From: Flavobacterium fluviatile
GTDB lineage: Bacteria; Bacteroidota; Bacteroidia; Flavobacteriales; Flavobacteriaceae
DNA length: 64,000 nt
Assembly (NCBI RefSeq): GCF_010645065.1
Contig: NZ_JAADZW010000017.1
Coordinates: 1-64,000 of the forward strand
Reading direction: 5' to 3'
The notes beneath the pieces are model-generated. The model ran no database searches. It saw nothing but the letters and a program-made list of their open reading frames with translations, and had not been told where the DNA came from. This document shows positions 33,170 through 41,546 of this stretch, one piece after another. Each line of letters opens with the position of its first letter. Positions within the stretch are counted from its first letter, which is position 1. The position numbers and the translations under genes were made by a program.

Positions 33170-36013
33170 ATGTCAACTCAAAAACGACTTTTTCTTTTAG
33201 ACGCTTATGCTTTAATTTTTCGTGGATATTATGCTTTTATAAAAAATCCGAGAATCAACTCCAAAGGCATGGATACATCAGCAATCATGGGTTTCATGAA
33301 CTCACTTTTGGATGTCATCAAACGAGAAAAGCCGGATCATTTGGCCGTAGCCTTTGATAAAGAGGGAAGCACTGTAAGAACCGAAATGTTTTCTGACTAT
33401 AAAGCCAATCGTGACGCAACTCCTGAGGCTATCAAAATTGCGATTCCATACATTCAGGATTTACTAAAAGCCATGCATATTCCCATTATTGAAATTGCCG
33501 GATGTGAAGCTGATGATTTGATTGGAACCATTGCCAAACAAGCCGAAAAGCAGAATTACAAAGTGTTTATGGTAACGCCCGATAAGGATTTTGCCCAGTT
33601 GGTTTCTGAAAACATTTTCATGTACAAACCTGCCAGAATGGGTAACGGAATTGAGATTTGGGGAATCCCTGAAGTTCTGGCAAAATTTGAGGTAGAAAGA
33701 CCGGAGCAGGTAATAGATTTTCTGGGAATGATGGGCGATGCAGTTGACAACATCCCGGGACTACCCGGTGTTGGTGAAGTCACTGCTAAAAAATTCCTCA
33801 AAGAATTCGGCTCGATGGAAAACCTTTTGGAAAATACACATTTACTGAAAGGCAAAATGAAAGAAAACATTGAGGCTAATAAAGAAAAAGGGATTCTTTC
33901 TAAAAAACTGGCTACCATAATTTGCGATTGCGATGTTGTTTTTAATGAAGACGACTATGAACTTTCACGCCCCGATATAGAAAAAACAGATGCTATTTTT
34001 CAGGAATTGGAATTTAGAAGAATGGCGGAACAGTTTGATAATTTGTTTAAAACTGGCGGCAGTAATGAATTAGCAAACAACACACCTGCTGATAACAAAT
34101 TATACAAAAAACCACAACCCAAAAATGAAGACCAATTTGATCTTTTTGGAGCAGGAAGTTCTGATGAAAATACCGAAACGGAAAGGACTTCGTTTTATAA
34201 CACTTTAGAAAACACACCTCACTCGTATCAGCTTGTTCAGGGTGATTTAGGAATTAAACTGCTCCTGCAAAATTTACAAAAGCAGAGTTCTGTTTGTTTT
34301 GATACCGAAACAACTGGCTTAGACGCTTTACATGCAGAATTGGTAGGGATTTCATTTTCTTATGAGAAAGGAAAAGGATACTATGTACCGTTTTCTGAAA
34401 GTCAGGAAGAAGCTCGTATTTTAATTGACAAATTCAGACCTTTTTTTGAAAACGAAAATATTGAAAAAATTGGTCAGAATTTAAAATACGATTTGAAAAT
34501 TCTTTCTAATTATGGTATCACCGTTAAAGGAAAACTTTTTGATACCATGATTGCGCACTATCTGATCAATCCGGATATGCGTCATAATATGGATATTTTA
34601 GCAGAAACTTATTTGAAATATTCTCCTAAGTCAATTGAAACTTTAATTGGCAAAAAAGGAAAAAATCAAATTTCGATGCGCGATGTTGCTCTGGAAGAAA
34701 TTAAGGAATATGCTGCAGAAGATGCAGATGTGACTTTACAATTAAAAGAAATTTTTACCACGGAATTAGATAAAACAGAAACCAAAAAGTTATTTGAAGA
34801 CATTGAAATTCCATTGGTAAGCGTTTTAGCTGCAATGGAAACAGAAGGAATTCGTCTGGATGTTGAATTTTTAAAATCAATGTCTACTGAAATGGATGCT
34901 GAAATTAAAACTTTGGAACAAAATATCTACGAAACTGCCGGAGAGAAATTTAATCTGGCCTCTCCAAAACAGCTTGGTGATATTTTATTTGACAAACTAA
35001 AAATTGGAGGTGCAAAGCAAAAGAAAACCAAAACTGGGCAATATGCTACCGGAGAAGAAGTTTTGACTTATCTGGCAAATGACAATCCGATTGTGAAAGA
35101 AATTCTGGAGTGGCGTCAGATGGTAAAACTACAAAGCACTTACATTCTTGCTTTGCCGGAACAAGTTGATAAAAAAACTTTACGTGTTCATACTGATTAT
35201 ATGCAGACTGTTGCCGCTACAGGACGTTTGAGTTCTAACAATCCAAACCTGCAGAACATTCCGATTCGTACTGAAAGAGGCCGTCAGATCCGTAAAGCTT
35301 TTGTCGCACGTGACGAAAACCACACTTTAATCTCTGCCGATTACTCACAAATAGAATTACGAATCATTGCCGCATTAAGTGGCGAAGAAAATATGATCAA
35401 AGCGTTTCAGGACGGAGAGGATATCCACAGAGCAACAGCGGCAAAAGTTTTTAATGTTCCTTTAAATGAAGTTTCACGCGAACAAAGAAGCAATGCCAAG
35501 ACTGTAAACTTCGGAATTATCTATGGTGTTTCAGCTTTTGGATTAAGCAATCAGACTTCTTTATCAAGAAGTGAAAGCGCTGCTTTGATTGAAGCGTATT
35601 ACAACACCTATCCAAGGTTAAAATCATATATTTCAGATCAGGTTGAATTTGCCCGTGAAAATGGTTATGTGCAGACGATTTTAGGCCGTCGTCGTTATTT
35701 GAAAGATATCAACTCTGCAAATGCTGTTGTAAGAAGTGCTGCTGAACGAAATGCCGTTAATGCTCCAATTCAGGGAAGCGCCGCAGATGTGATTAAAATT
35801 GCAATGATTAACATTCACAAAAAGCTTCAGGAAGAAAACTGGAAGTCAAAAATGCTGCTTCAGGTGCATGATGAGCTTGTATTCGACGTTCATAACGACG
35901 AATTAGATAAAATCCAGCCAATGATCAAATACGAAATGGAAAATGCCTTTAAAATGACGGTTCCTCTTGAGGTTGAAATTGGCTTAGGTAGTGACTGGCT
36001 CGAAGCACATTAA
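33170..36013 (+). CDS. polA: DNA polymerase I
   Basis: PolA fills gaps and removes RNA primers. The 947-aa protein has the N-terminal 5'-3' exonuclease (about 1-300, DAYALIFRGYYAF, ADDLIGTIA), the 3'-5' exonuclease with an intact FDTETTGLD (near residue 376), and the family A polymerase (about 600-947) with DYSQIELRI (near 723), the O-helix segment RSNAKTVNFGIIYGVSAFG and QVHDELVFDV (near 900). The intact FDTETTG suggests active proofreading. It ends at a bidirectional terminator shared with tRNA-Thr. Confidence 0.97.
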   Translation: MSTQKRLFLLDAYALIFRGYYAFIKNPRINSKGMDTSAIMGFMNSLLDVIKREKPDHLAVAFDKEGSTVRTEMFSDYKANRDATPEAIKIAIPYIQDLLKAMHIPIIEIAGCEADDLIGTIAKQAEKQNYKVFMVTPDKDFAQLVSENIFMYKPARMGNGIEIWGIPEVLAKFEVERPEQVIDFLGMMGDAVDNIPGLPGVGEVTAKKFLKEFGSMENLLENTHLLKGKMKENIEANKEKGILSKKLATIICDCDVVFNEDDYELSRPDIEKTDAIFQELEFRRMAEQFDNLFKTGGSNELANNTPADNKLYKKPQPKNEDQFDLFGAGSSDENTETERTSFYNTLENTPHSYQLVQGDLGIKLLLQNLQKQSSVCFDTETTGLDALHAELVGISFSYEKGKGYYVPFSESQEEARILIDKFRPFFENENIEKIGQNLKYDLKILSNYGITVKGKLFDTMIAHYLINPDMRHNMDILAETYLKYSPKSIETLIGKKGKNQISMRDVALEEIKEYAAEDADVTLQLKEIFTTELDKTETKKLFEDIEIPLVSVLAAMETEGIRLDVEFLKSMSTEMDAEIKTLEQNIYETAGEKFNLASPKQLGDILFDKLKIGGAKQKKTKTGQYATGEEVLTYLANDNPIVKEILEWRQMVKLQSTYILALPEQVDKKTLRVHTDYMQTVAATGRLSSNNPNLQNIPIRTERGRQIRKAFVARDENHTLISADYSQIELRIIAALSGEENMIKAFQDGEDIHRATAAKVFNVPLNEVSREQRSNAKTVNFGIIYGVSAFGLSNQTSLSRSESAALIEAYYNTYPRLKSYISDQVEFARENGYVQTILGRRRYLKDINSANAVVRSAAERNAVNAPIQGSAADVIKIAMINIHKKLQEENWKSKMLLQVHDELVFDVHNDELDKIQPMIKYEMENAFKMTVPLEVEIGLGSDWLEAH

Positions 36014-36033
36014 AATTTGATTTGACACAAAAC

Positions 36034-36065
36034 AAAAAACCATCACAAAAGTGATGGTTTTTTTT
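36034..36065. terminator. Bidirectional terminator (polA / tRNA-Thr 1)
   Basis: A perfect stem AAAAAACCATCAC/GTGATGGTTTTTT with a four-base loop. It ends polA on the plus strand and the tRNA on the minus strand. Confidence 0.9.
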
Positions 36066-36066
36066 G

Positions 36067-36140
36067 AGCCGATAGAGGGACTCGAACCCACGACCTGCTG
36101 ATTACAAATCAGCTGCTCTAGCCAGCTGAGCTACATCGGC
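36067..36140 (-). tRNA. tRNA-Thr (anticodon TGT), copy 1
   Basis: A 74-base cloverleaf on the minus strand: acceptor GCCGATG with a CTATCGGC end, anticodon stem CTGAT/ATCAG around TTTGTAA with TGT at 34-36, T arm GTGGG/CCCTC-like. Identical in sequence to copy 2 at 36249-36322. Confidence 0.95.
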
Positions 36141-36154
36141 CTGTTTAACGGGTG

Positions 36155-36185
36155 CAAAGATAAAATTGTTTTTTATATTTCCAAA
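36155..36185 (-). promoter_or_regulatory. Promoter of tRNA-Thr copy 1 (TTTG-N19-TATCTTTG)
   Basis: TTTG (36182-36185) and TATCTTTG (36155-36162) on the minus strand, 19 bases apart. Confidence 0.8.
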
Positions 36186-36212
36186 ATAAATTTTGCACCT
36201 CTCTTTATAATT

Positions 36213-36242
36213 AAAAAACCATCACATTTCTGTGATGGTTTT
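36213..36242 (-). terminator. Terminator of tRNA-Thr copy 2
   Basis: AAAAAACCATCACA/TGTGATGGTTTT stem, close to the hairpin at 36034-36065 in sequence and in the same place relative to its tRNA. Confidence 0.8.
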
Positions 36243-36248
36243 CGTTTG

Positions 36249-36322
36249 AGCCGATAGAGGGACTCGAACCCACGACCTGCTGATTACAAATCAGCTGCTC
36301 TAGCCAGCTGAGCTACATCGGC
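36249..36322 (-). tRNA. tRNA-Thr (anticodon TGT), copy 2
   Basis: Identical to copy 1, 182 bases downstream in plus coordinates, with its own promoter and terminator. A tandem cassette duplication. Confidence 0.95.
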
Positions 36323-36335
36323 CTCATTACGGGTG

Positions 36336-36366
36336 CAAATATAAAGCGGTTTTTGGTTTTGCCAAA
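36336..36366 (-). promoter_or_regulatory. Promoter of tRNA-Thr copy 2 (TTTG-N19-TATATTTG)
   Basis: TTTG (36363-36366) and TATATTTG (36336-36343), again 19 bases apart. Confidence 0.8.
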
Positions 36367-36398
36367 ATAAATCTGCACTTTTTTATACTTTTTTTCGC

Positions 36399-36665
36399 TT
36401 ATAATGCGTTGATTTTTTCAATCAATTGATTAGCAGTTTGTTCTAATTCAACGTTGATTTGTTTAAAATGTGCTTTTTTATTTTCAACGTTTTTTGCGTT
36501 CACTTTTGTAATCAAGTTATCAAATGCAGCAATAGCTTCATCGATTAAAGCATTCGTTTCCGGAGTAGGATTTCCCGTTGTAGACATCTCAAACAAATAA
36601 ACTGCTTCAATAATATCCCCTAATACGAAATTGATGTCTTTCTTTAAATTTTTAACGTTTGCCAT
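36399..36665 (-). CDS. Small conserved helical protein
   Basis: This 88-aa protein is all-helical, with ANVKNLKKDINFVLGDIIEA, a middle Asn/Pro turn (TTGNPTPETN) and an ELEQTANQLIEKINAL end. I have no name for the family. The ATG at 36665 is chosen; the frame upstream begins with TTG. It follows manA by 57 bases and may belong to the same unit. Confidence 0.7.
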   Translation of the reverse strand: MANVKNLKKDINFVLGDIIEAVYLFEMSTTGNPTPETNALIDEAIAAFDNLITKVNAKNVENKKAHFKQINVELEQTANQLIEKINAL

Positions 36666-36722
36666 TTTTATTTTAATTTTAATTTGCGTCTGCAAAAGTA
36701 CACATAATCTTTATATTACAAG

Positions 36723-37691
36723 CTAAGAAATGTAAATTTCTAAAATTGAAGCATTTCCATTCAAAACAAATGCATTTATCTCTGCAGGAACCAAAACAGT
36801 ATCACCTTTTATATATGATTCTTTAAAACCATCGTATTGAATTTCAAAACTCCCTTCAATACACATATAAACAGTAAATGTTTCACCAGATTTAGAAACC
36901 TCAACTTTATTTTCTAACGGAATAAAATTGGTTGTAAAATAAGGACAATCAACAACTACATTAGATGTATTTGTTTTTGTTTCGTATTTCTTTTGTGTAT
37001 CTACTTTATTGTAATTGATTGCATCCAGCGCTAAATCCACGTGTAATTCCCTAGTATTTCCCTGTGCATCTTTACGATCAAAGTCATACAAACGATAAGT
37101 TATGTCTGATGTCTGCTGGATTTCAGCCACAACTAACCCTGCTCCTATTGCATGTACTGTACCGGTTTCTAAAAAGAAAACATCTCCTGATTTCGCATTA
37201 ACAGTATCTAAAATAGAAACTAAGCTTTTGTCGTTTAAATGTTTTAAATATTCTTCTTTCCCTGAATCTTCTTTAAAACCAACAATAATTCTGGCATCAG
37301 CATCTGCCTGCATTACATACCACATTTCGGTTTTACCAAAAGAATTGTGTCGCTCTTTTGCTAATTTATCGTTTGGATGTACCTGAATCGAAAGATCTTC
37401 CCTTGCATCTAAATATTTGAACAAAAGAGGAAACTGTTTTCCAAAACGCTGGTAAACACTTGTTCCCAGAATTTCGTTTGGAGTTTCTTCGATAAGATCC
37501 ATCAAAGATTTTCCTTTTAAAACACCGTTTGCCACAATGCTCACATCACCTTCTACAGTTGAGAGTTCCCAGCTTTCGCCGGTAATTTTTGAAGAGACTG
37601 GTTTATTTAATATCGTTTTAAGTTTTTCCCCGCCCCATATTCTTTCTTTTAGAATTGGCTGGAATTGCAAAGGATATAAATTAGATTTCAT
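36723..37691 (-). CDS. manA: Mannose-6-phosphate isomerase, class I
   Basis: ManA interconverts fructose-6-P and mannose-6-P and opens the path to GDP-mannose for glycans. The 322-aa protein has zinc-binding sites: LSIQVHPND (QVHP), KTEMWYVM, and GTVHAIGAG. The substrate Arg is likely in KERIWGGEKL near the start. It is the shorter type I form. It belongs to the minus-strand cluster idi-queD-prx-manA, with a 60-base gap from the peroxiredoxin gene. Confidence 0.93.
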   Translation of the reverse strand: MKSNLYPLQFQPILKERIWGGEKLKTILNKPVSSKITGESWELSTVEGDVSIVANGVLKGKSLMDLIEETPNEILGTSVYQRFGKQFPLLFKYLDAREDLSIQVHPNDKLAKERHNSFGKTEMWYVMQADADARIIVGFKEDSGKEEYLKHLNDKSLVSILDTVNAKSGDVFFLETGTVHAIGAGLVVAEIQQTSDITYRLYDFDRKDAQGNTRELHVDLALDAINYNKVDTQKKYETKTNTSNVVVDCPYFTTNFIPLENKVEVSKSGETFTVYMCIEGSFEIQYDGFKESYIKGDTVLVPAEINAFVLNGNASILEIYIS

Positions 37692-37751
37692 ACTTTTATT
37701 TTAAGGCTAATATTTATAATTAAATAAAAAGGTACTATTATTTTCTCAAAT

Positions 37752-38210
37752 CTACAACACCAATTCTTTAATTGTATCCAAAGCTTTTGGAATGTGGCTT
37801 GCAGCATTTAAACTGTCAAAAATCAAAATCACCACTCCATTTCTGTCAATTACATACGTCACTCTTCCTGGCAGAAGTCCAAATAAGTTGTTTTTAACCC
37901 CAAAAAGATGTCTCAGTTTTTTATCCTGATCTGAAAGCAGAATAAATGGCAATTCATGTTTTTTGGCAAATTTGTGATGTGATTTTACACTATCAGCACT
38001 AATTCCAATCACTTCAGCGCCTAGATCTTTAAAATCTTCATATTGATCCCTGAAACTACAGGCTTCTGTTGTACATCCTGGTGTATTATCTTTGGGATAA
38101 AAATAAATCACAAGTGGCTTTCTGCCCAAAACACTTTGGCTTTCAAAAACTTCCCCATGACTATCTTTTGCAGTAAAATTCGGAACTATATCTCCTATTT
38201 TTAACGACAT
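37752..38210 (-). CDS. bcp: Peroxiredoxin of the BCP type
   Basis: This 152-aa thiol peroxidase reduces H2O2 and organic peroxides. The active motif is DNTPGCTTEACSFRD: peroxidatic Cys in PGCT and a resolving Cys five residues on, which fits the BCP/PrxQ class. The start overlaps nothing but lies 3 bases after queD, so it is cotranscribed. Confidence 0.93.
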   Translation of the reverse strand: MSLKIGDIVPNFTAKDSHGEVFESQSVLGRKPLVIYFYPKDNTPGCTTEACSFRDQYEDFKDLGAEVIGISADSVKSHHKFAKKHELPFILLSDQDKKLRHLFGVKNNLFGLLPGRVTYVIDRNGVVILIFDSLNAASHIPKALDTIKELVL

Positions 38211-38213
38211 TCT

Positions 38214-38624
38214 TTATTCTCCTTTATAAGTTACAAAATTGCGGTCCGTTTCATTCAAAACGATCTCCAAATCAAAATCGGGTTGAATTCTTTTTCTAAT
38301 TTTATTCCATATCACAACGGCAATATTTTCTGCAGTCGGATTCAAATCCTGAAATTCCGGAACATCCAGATTCAGGTTTTTGTGATCAAACGGAATTTCT
38401 ACTTCTTCGAGTATAATATCCGCTAATACTTTCACATCTAAAACAAAACCAGTTTCCGGGTCAATTTTTCCTGTAACACTTACTGTTAAACCATAATTAT
38501 GACCATGAAAATTGGGATTGTTACATTTTCCAAAAACGGCATCGTTTTTTTCAAATGTCCAGTCTTTCCTGTACAATCGATGTGCAGCATTAAAATGCGC
38601 TTTTCTTGATATGGTTACTTTCAT
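38214..38624 (-). CDS. queD: 6-carboxytetrahydropterin synthase
   Basis: QueD acts early in queuosine (preQ0) synthesis from dihydroneopterin triphosphate. The 136-aa protein has the zinc-ligand His in AAHRLYRKDW and the HGHNYGLTV motif, the catalytic Cys in FGKCNNPNFHGH, and the Glu/Asp region PTAENIAVVIW. Part of the idi-queD-bcp group, 20 bases downstream of idi. No queE, queC or queF is in the window. Confidence 0.92.
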   Translation of the reverse strand: MKVTISRKAHFNAAHRLYRKDWTFEKNDAVFGKCNNPNFHGHNYGLTVSVTGKIDPETGFVLDVKVLADIILEEVEIPFDHKNLNLDVPEFQDLNPTAENIAVVIWNKIRKRIQPDFDLEIVLNETDRNFVTYKGE

Positions 38625-38644
38625 TTGGTTATGGTTAATAGGTT

Positions 38645-39172
38645 TTAAATCTTATGGCCCTCTAAATAATGATAAAATTCATCAAAAATTATTTTAAACC
38701 AAACAGTATAAATTTCGGGCTGTTTTTCAATATCTTCTTTTATGTCTTCTATTTTCATCCATTTCCAATCCTCCACCTCTTCTGGATTAATCGCAGGATT
38801 TTCATTATGATAGCCAATCATTACGTGATCAAGTTCATGTTCAGTCAGTCCATTATCAAAAGGTGCTTTGTATATAAAGTGAAACAGTTCTTTTAAGTCT
38901 GTCTGAAAACCCATTTCTTCAAACAGTCTTCTGCTTCCTGCTTCGATATTGGATTCTCCTTCACGCTGGTGACTGCAACATGTATTGGTCCAAAGCAAGG
39001 GTGAGTGATATTTTTGGTGAGCACGCTGCTGGAGCATAATTTCATTTTTATTATTTAAAATAAAAACGGAAAATGCGCGATGTAAAACTGCTTTTTCATG
39101 TGCTTCTAATTTTGGCATTAAGCCAATTTGCTCATCATTTTGATTAACTAATATTACGTTTTCTTCTGTCAT
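38645..39172 (-). CDS. idi: Isopentenyl-diphosphate isomerase, type 1
   Basis: Idi interconverts IPP and DMAPP for isoprenoid synthesis. The 175-aa Nudix-fold protein has the WTNTCCSHQREGE block with the catalytic Cys, a Nudix-like box around AGSRRLFEEMGFQ, and EHELDHVMIGY with the catalytic Glu. It is the first gene of the cluster. Confidence 0.93.
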   Translation of the reverse strand: MTEENVILVNQNDEQIGLMPKLEAHEKAVLHRAFSVFILNNKNEIMLQQRAHQKYHSPLLWTNTCCSHQREGESNIEAGSRRLFEEMGFQTDLKELFHFIYKAPFDNGLTEHELDHVMIGYHNENPAINPEEVEDWKWMKIEDIKEDIEKQPEIYTVWFKIIFDEFYHYLEGHKI

Positions 39173-39430
39173 AGGGCGTGTTGATTTAACAAAAATACGA
39201 AAAAAGAATTGGCTGGAAAATCTTAGAAAAGATTGTGAAAAGTTTAACTGACAGGAAATTTTGCATCCATTTTATTTCCAACACCATACAATTCTATTTT
39301 TACAAAAAAGCCTTCAATAACAGTATTTAAAACTATAAGCCTTTAATATACGTAGATAAACAAAAAGTTAAAACATACTTAAATATATCTGAATTGTAAT
39401 TTACAGTCATTTATCCTTCAAATCTCATCG

Positions 39431-39438
39431 TATCTTTG
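39431..39438 (+). promoter_or_regulatory. -7 element of msrB-msrA (TATCTTTG)
   Basis: A TAnnTTTG match 29 bases before the msrB ATG. The TTTG partner is not clear. The 293-base gap upstream of the gene holds no other visible feature. Confidence 0.45.
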
Positions 39439-39466
39439 AAAATCAGATTAATTCATTTAGAAAACT

Positions 39467-40021
39467 ATGAAAACAAAAAAAATAATCTTTAGCCTTTGCT
39501 TTTTAATGTCGCTGTTTATCTTTCAGGCTTGCGGACAGTCAACAAAAAAGCAAAGTACAAAATCAGCTGCTATGGAAAATAAAATAGATAAACCCGGAAA
39601 TCCTTATTATTCGAATACTGATTCAACAAAACTAAATATCACTGATGCCGAATGGAAAAAAGTCCTGCCAGAAGACGTGTATGCTGTAATGCGTGAAGCA
39701 GATACAGAAAGGCCTTTTACAGGAAAATACTGGAATACCGATGACAAAGGAACCTACTATTGTGCTTCATGTGGAAATAAACTTTTCAGATCGACAACAA
39801 AATTCGCCAGCAGCTGTGGATGGCCAAGCTTTTTTGAACAAGAGAACAAAAAAAGTGTAGTCTACAAAAACGATAATTCTTTAGGAATGGAAAGAATTGA
39901 AGCTCTTTGTGGCAGATGTGGCGGACATTTAGGTCATTTATTTGATGATGGGCCCGCACCAACAGGAAAACGTTATTGTATGAATTCGATTGCTCTTGAT
40001 TTTATTCCTGATTCTAAATAA
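39467..40021 (+). CDS. msrB: Exported methionine sulfoxide reductase B (lipoprotein)
   Basis: MsrB reduces methionine-R-sulfoxide in proteins. The 184-aa protein has a lipoprotein signal (IFQACGQS, Cys22), so it acts in the envelope. Zinc Cys pairs are CASCGN and CGRCGGH; the catalytic Cys is in RYCMNSIALDF. The resolving Cys expected near residue 85 of the domain is in the SSCGWPSFFE segment. It is followed 7 bases later by msrA. Confidence 0.93.
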   Translation: MKTKKIIFSLCFLMSLFIFQACGQSTKKQSTKSAAMENKIDKPGNPYYSNTDSTKLNITDAEWKKVLPEDVYAVMREADTERPFTGKYWNTDDKGTYYCASCGNKLFRSTTKFASSCGWPSFFEQENKKSVVYKNDNSLGMERIEALCGRCGGHLGHLFDDGPAPTGKRYCMNSIALDFIPDSK

Positions 40022-40028
40022 TTAAAAA

Positions 40029-40649
40029 ATGAAAAACATCTTATTAGTTTGCCTTTCTCTATTATCCTTAAATGCGTTTTCACAAAACTCTAATTCAAAA
40101 AAAGTTTCTAATCTGGAAACCATAACACTCGGAGGAGGATGCTATTGGTGCGTAGAAGCCGTTTATGAAAACCTGGACGGAGTTAAATCTGTTGTATCGG
40201 GTTTTTCAGGAGGTAATGTCACCAATCCAACTTATGAGCAAGTATGCACTGGAACCACAGGTCATGCTGAAGTTGTGCAGATTACTTACGATAAAAATGT
40301 AACAGACATTAATGAAATTTTTAAGGTTTTTTTTACTGTTCATGACCCTACAACACTTAACAGGCAAGGTGCTGACGTTGGTACTCAATACCGGTCTGTG
40401 ATTTTTTACAAAAATGATGAACAGAGAAAAGCCGCTCAGAGTATTATTGCAGAACTTAATAAAGCAAAAGTATATGATAATCCGATTGTAACAAAAATAC
40501 AGGCTTTTACAAAATTCTACAAGGCAGAAGATTATCACCAGAATTATTACGCAAATAACAAAAATCAGCCGTACTGCAAAATGGTTATTCAGCCTAAAAT
40601 AGAAAAATTTGAAAAAGTTTTTAAAACTAAATTAAAAAAGAAGTCATAA
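40029..40649 (+). CDS. msrA: Exported methionine sulfoxide reductase A
   Basis: MsrA reduces methionine-S-sulfoxide. The 206-aa protein has a signal peptide (cleaved after NAFSQ) and the GGGCYWCVEAVYENLDGV motif with the catalytic Cys; the HPTT-like and GTQYRSVIFY blocks are conserved, as is QNYYANNKNQPYC near the C-terminus. Together with msrB it forms an envelope repair operon. Confidence 0.94.
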   Translation: MKNILLVCLSLLSLNAFSQNSNSKKVSNLETITLGGGCYWCVEAVYENLDGVKSVVSGFSGGNVTNPTYEQVCTGTTGHAEVVQITYDKNVTDINEIFKVFFTVHDPTTLNRQGADVGTQYRSVIFYKNDEQRKAAQSIIAELNKAKVYDNPIVTKIQAFTKFYKAEDYHQNYYANNKNQPYCKMVIQPKIEKFEKVFKTKLKKKS

Positions 40650-40677
40650 AAAAACTCCTTTATTATTTTAGTATCAA

Positions 40678-40716
40678 TAAAAAAGTCTGCATCGTTTTAT
40701 TTGATACAGACTTTTT
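40678..40716. terminator. Bidirectional terminator of msrA and the PL7-like gene
   Basis: An AAAAAGTCTG/CAGACTTTTT stem (about 40679-40689 with 40707-40716) with one internal mismatch and T runs both ways. Confidence 0.75.
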
Positions 40717-40736
40717 CTATTATATACGAGAACTTC

Positions 40737-41546
40737 TTAGTGACTAACATCTAAAGAGTAAAACTTGACATTTGCAAATGCGCCAGTTTCATCACCCTGA
40801 AGATTACATCCTACAGTAAAATAGTTATCAAATGAATTCCATAACTTGTAGTCTCCTCCTGAGTATACCTTTTTCTCGCCGTTCACACTGACTTCCATTT
40901 TGCCGTCAGAAATTTCAATTTGAAAATTAAATTTATCAAAATCTACTTTATTTTTAAAAGTATAGCCGTCATCATCAATCCAGGAATCTTCTTTTAACAT
41001 GTCAACTCCGGTAATAGATGGATCAGCTAATCTTTTTGATCTTAATTTCACATATCCATTATCCCAAAAAACTTTTAAAATCGAAGGCGCACTTTTGTCC
41101 TTTGCACCAATTTGGTTAACCTGATCTTCTTTTAGTCTTCCTCCGATCTGAGCAAATATGATACGTGGATACTGATCATTTTTTTTAGAAATCTCTCCCA
41201 TTTTTATTGATGCTTTTAATTTAGCCCCTTGCTTAAAAGACCAGCCTGCATCACCCCCAAATGAATTTTGTTCTTTTAAATCTGTTTTATTAAAAGATCT
41301 TTTAGACTTAATAGATGGATAAACATAAAAAACTAAAGATCTATCCGTCAAATCATTAAACATAAATTTAGTAATTTCTACATTTTCAGCATAATCCAAA
41401 ATTTTTGGTGCCTTATAAGTTGTTACTGATCCTTCAGGAATTGTTAATTTCCATAAGGTTAAATCTATTTTCGGCGCTTTTTGAGCATGAAGTATAAAAG
41501 TAGTACTTGTTAATAATAATAAAAGATAAGTTCTAATTTTTTTCAT
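40737..41546 (-). CDS. PL7-like (alginate lyase fold) secreted protein
   Basis: This 269-aa exported protein has a signal peptide (start MKKIRTYLLLLLTS, cleaved after LHAQ) and the jelly-roll of polysaccharide lyase family 7: it opens KIDLTLWKLTIPEG, and ends with NYFTVGCNLQGDETGAFA and VKFYSLDVSH. The catalytic blocks of PL7 are changed: the RTEL-like site reads KTDLKE, the QIH site reads QIGG, and the YFKAGxYxQ site reads YFTVGCNLQ. So activity on alginate is doubtful; it could bind or cleave another polymer. The start is ATG 41546; the longer frame begins with GTG. It is a single gene with a 900-base gap behind it. Confidence 0.7.
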   Translation of the reverse strand: MKKIRTYLLLLLTSTTFILHAQKAPKIDLTLWKLTIPEGSVTTYKAPKILDYAENVEITKFMFNDLTDRSLVFYVYPSIKSKRSFNKTDLKEQNSFGGDAGWSFKQGAKLKASIKMGEISKKNDQYPRIIFAQIGGRLKEDQVNQIGAKDKSAPSILKVFWDNGYVKLRSKRLADPSITGVDMLKEDSWIDDDGYTFKNKVDFDKFNFQIEISDGKMEVSVNGEKKVYSGGDYKLWNSFDNYFTVGCNLQGDETGAFANVKFYSLDVSH

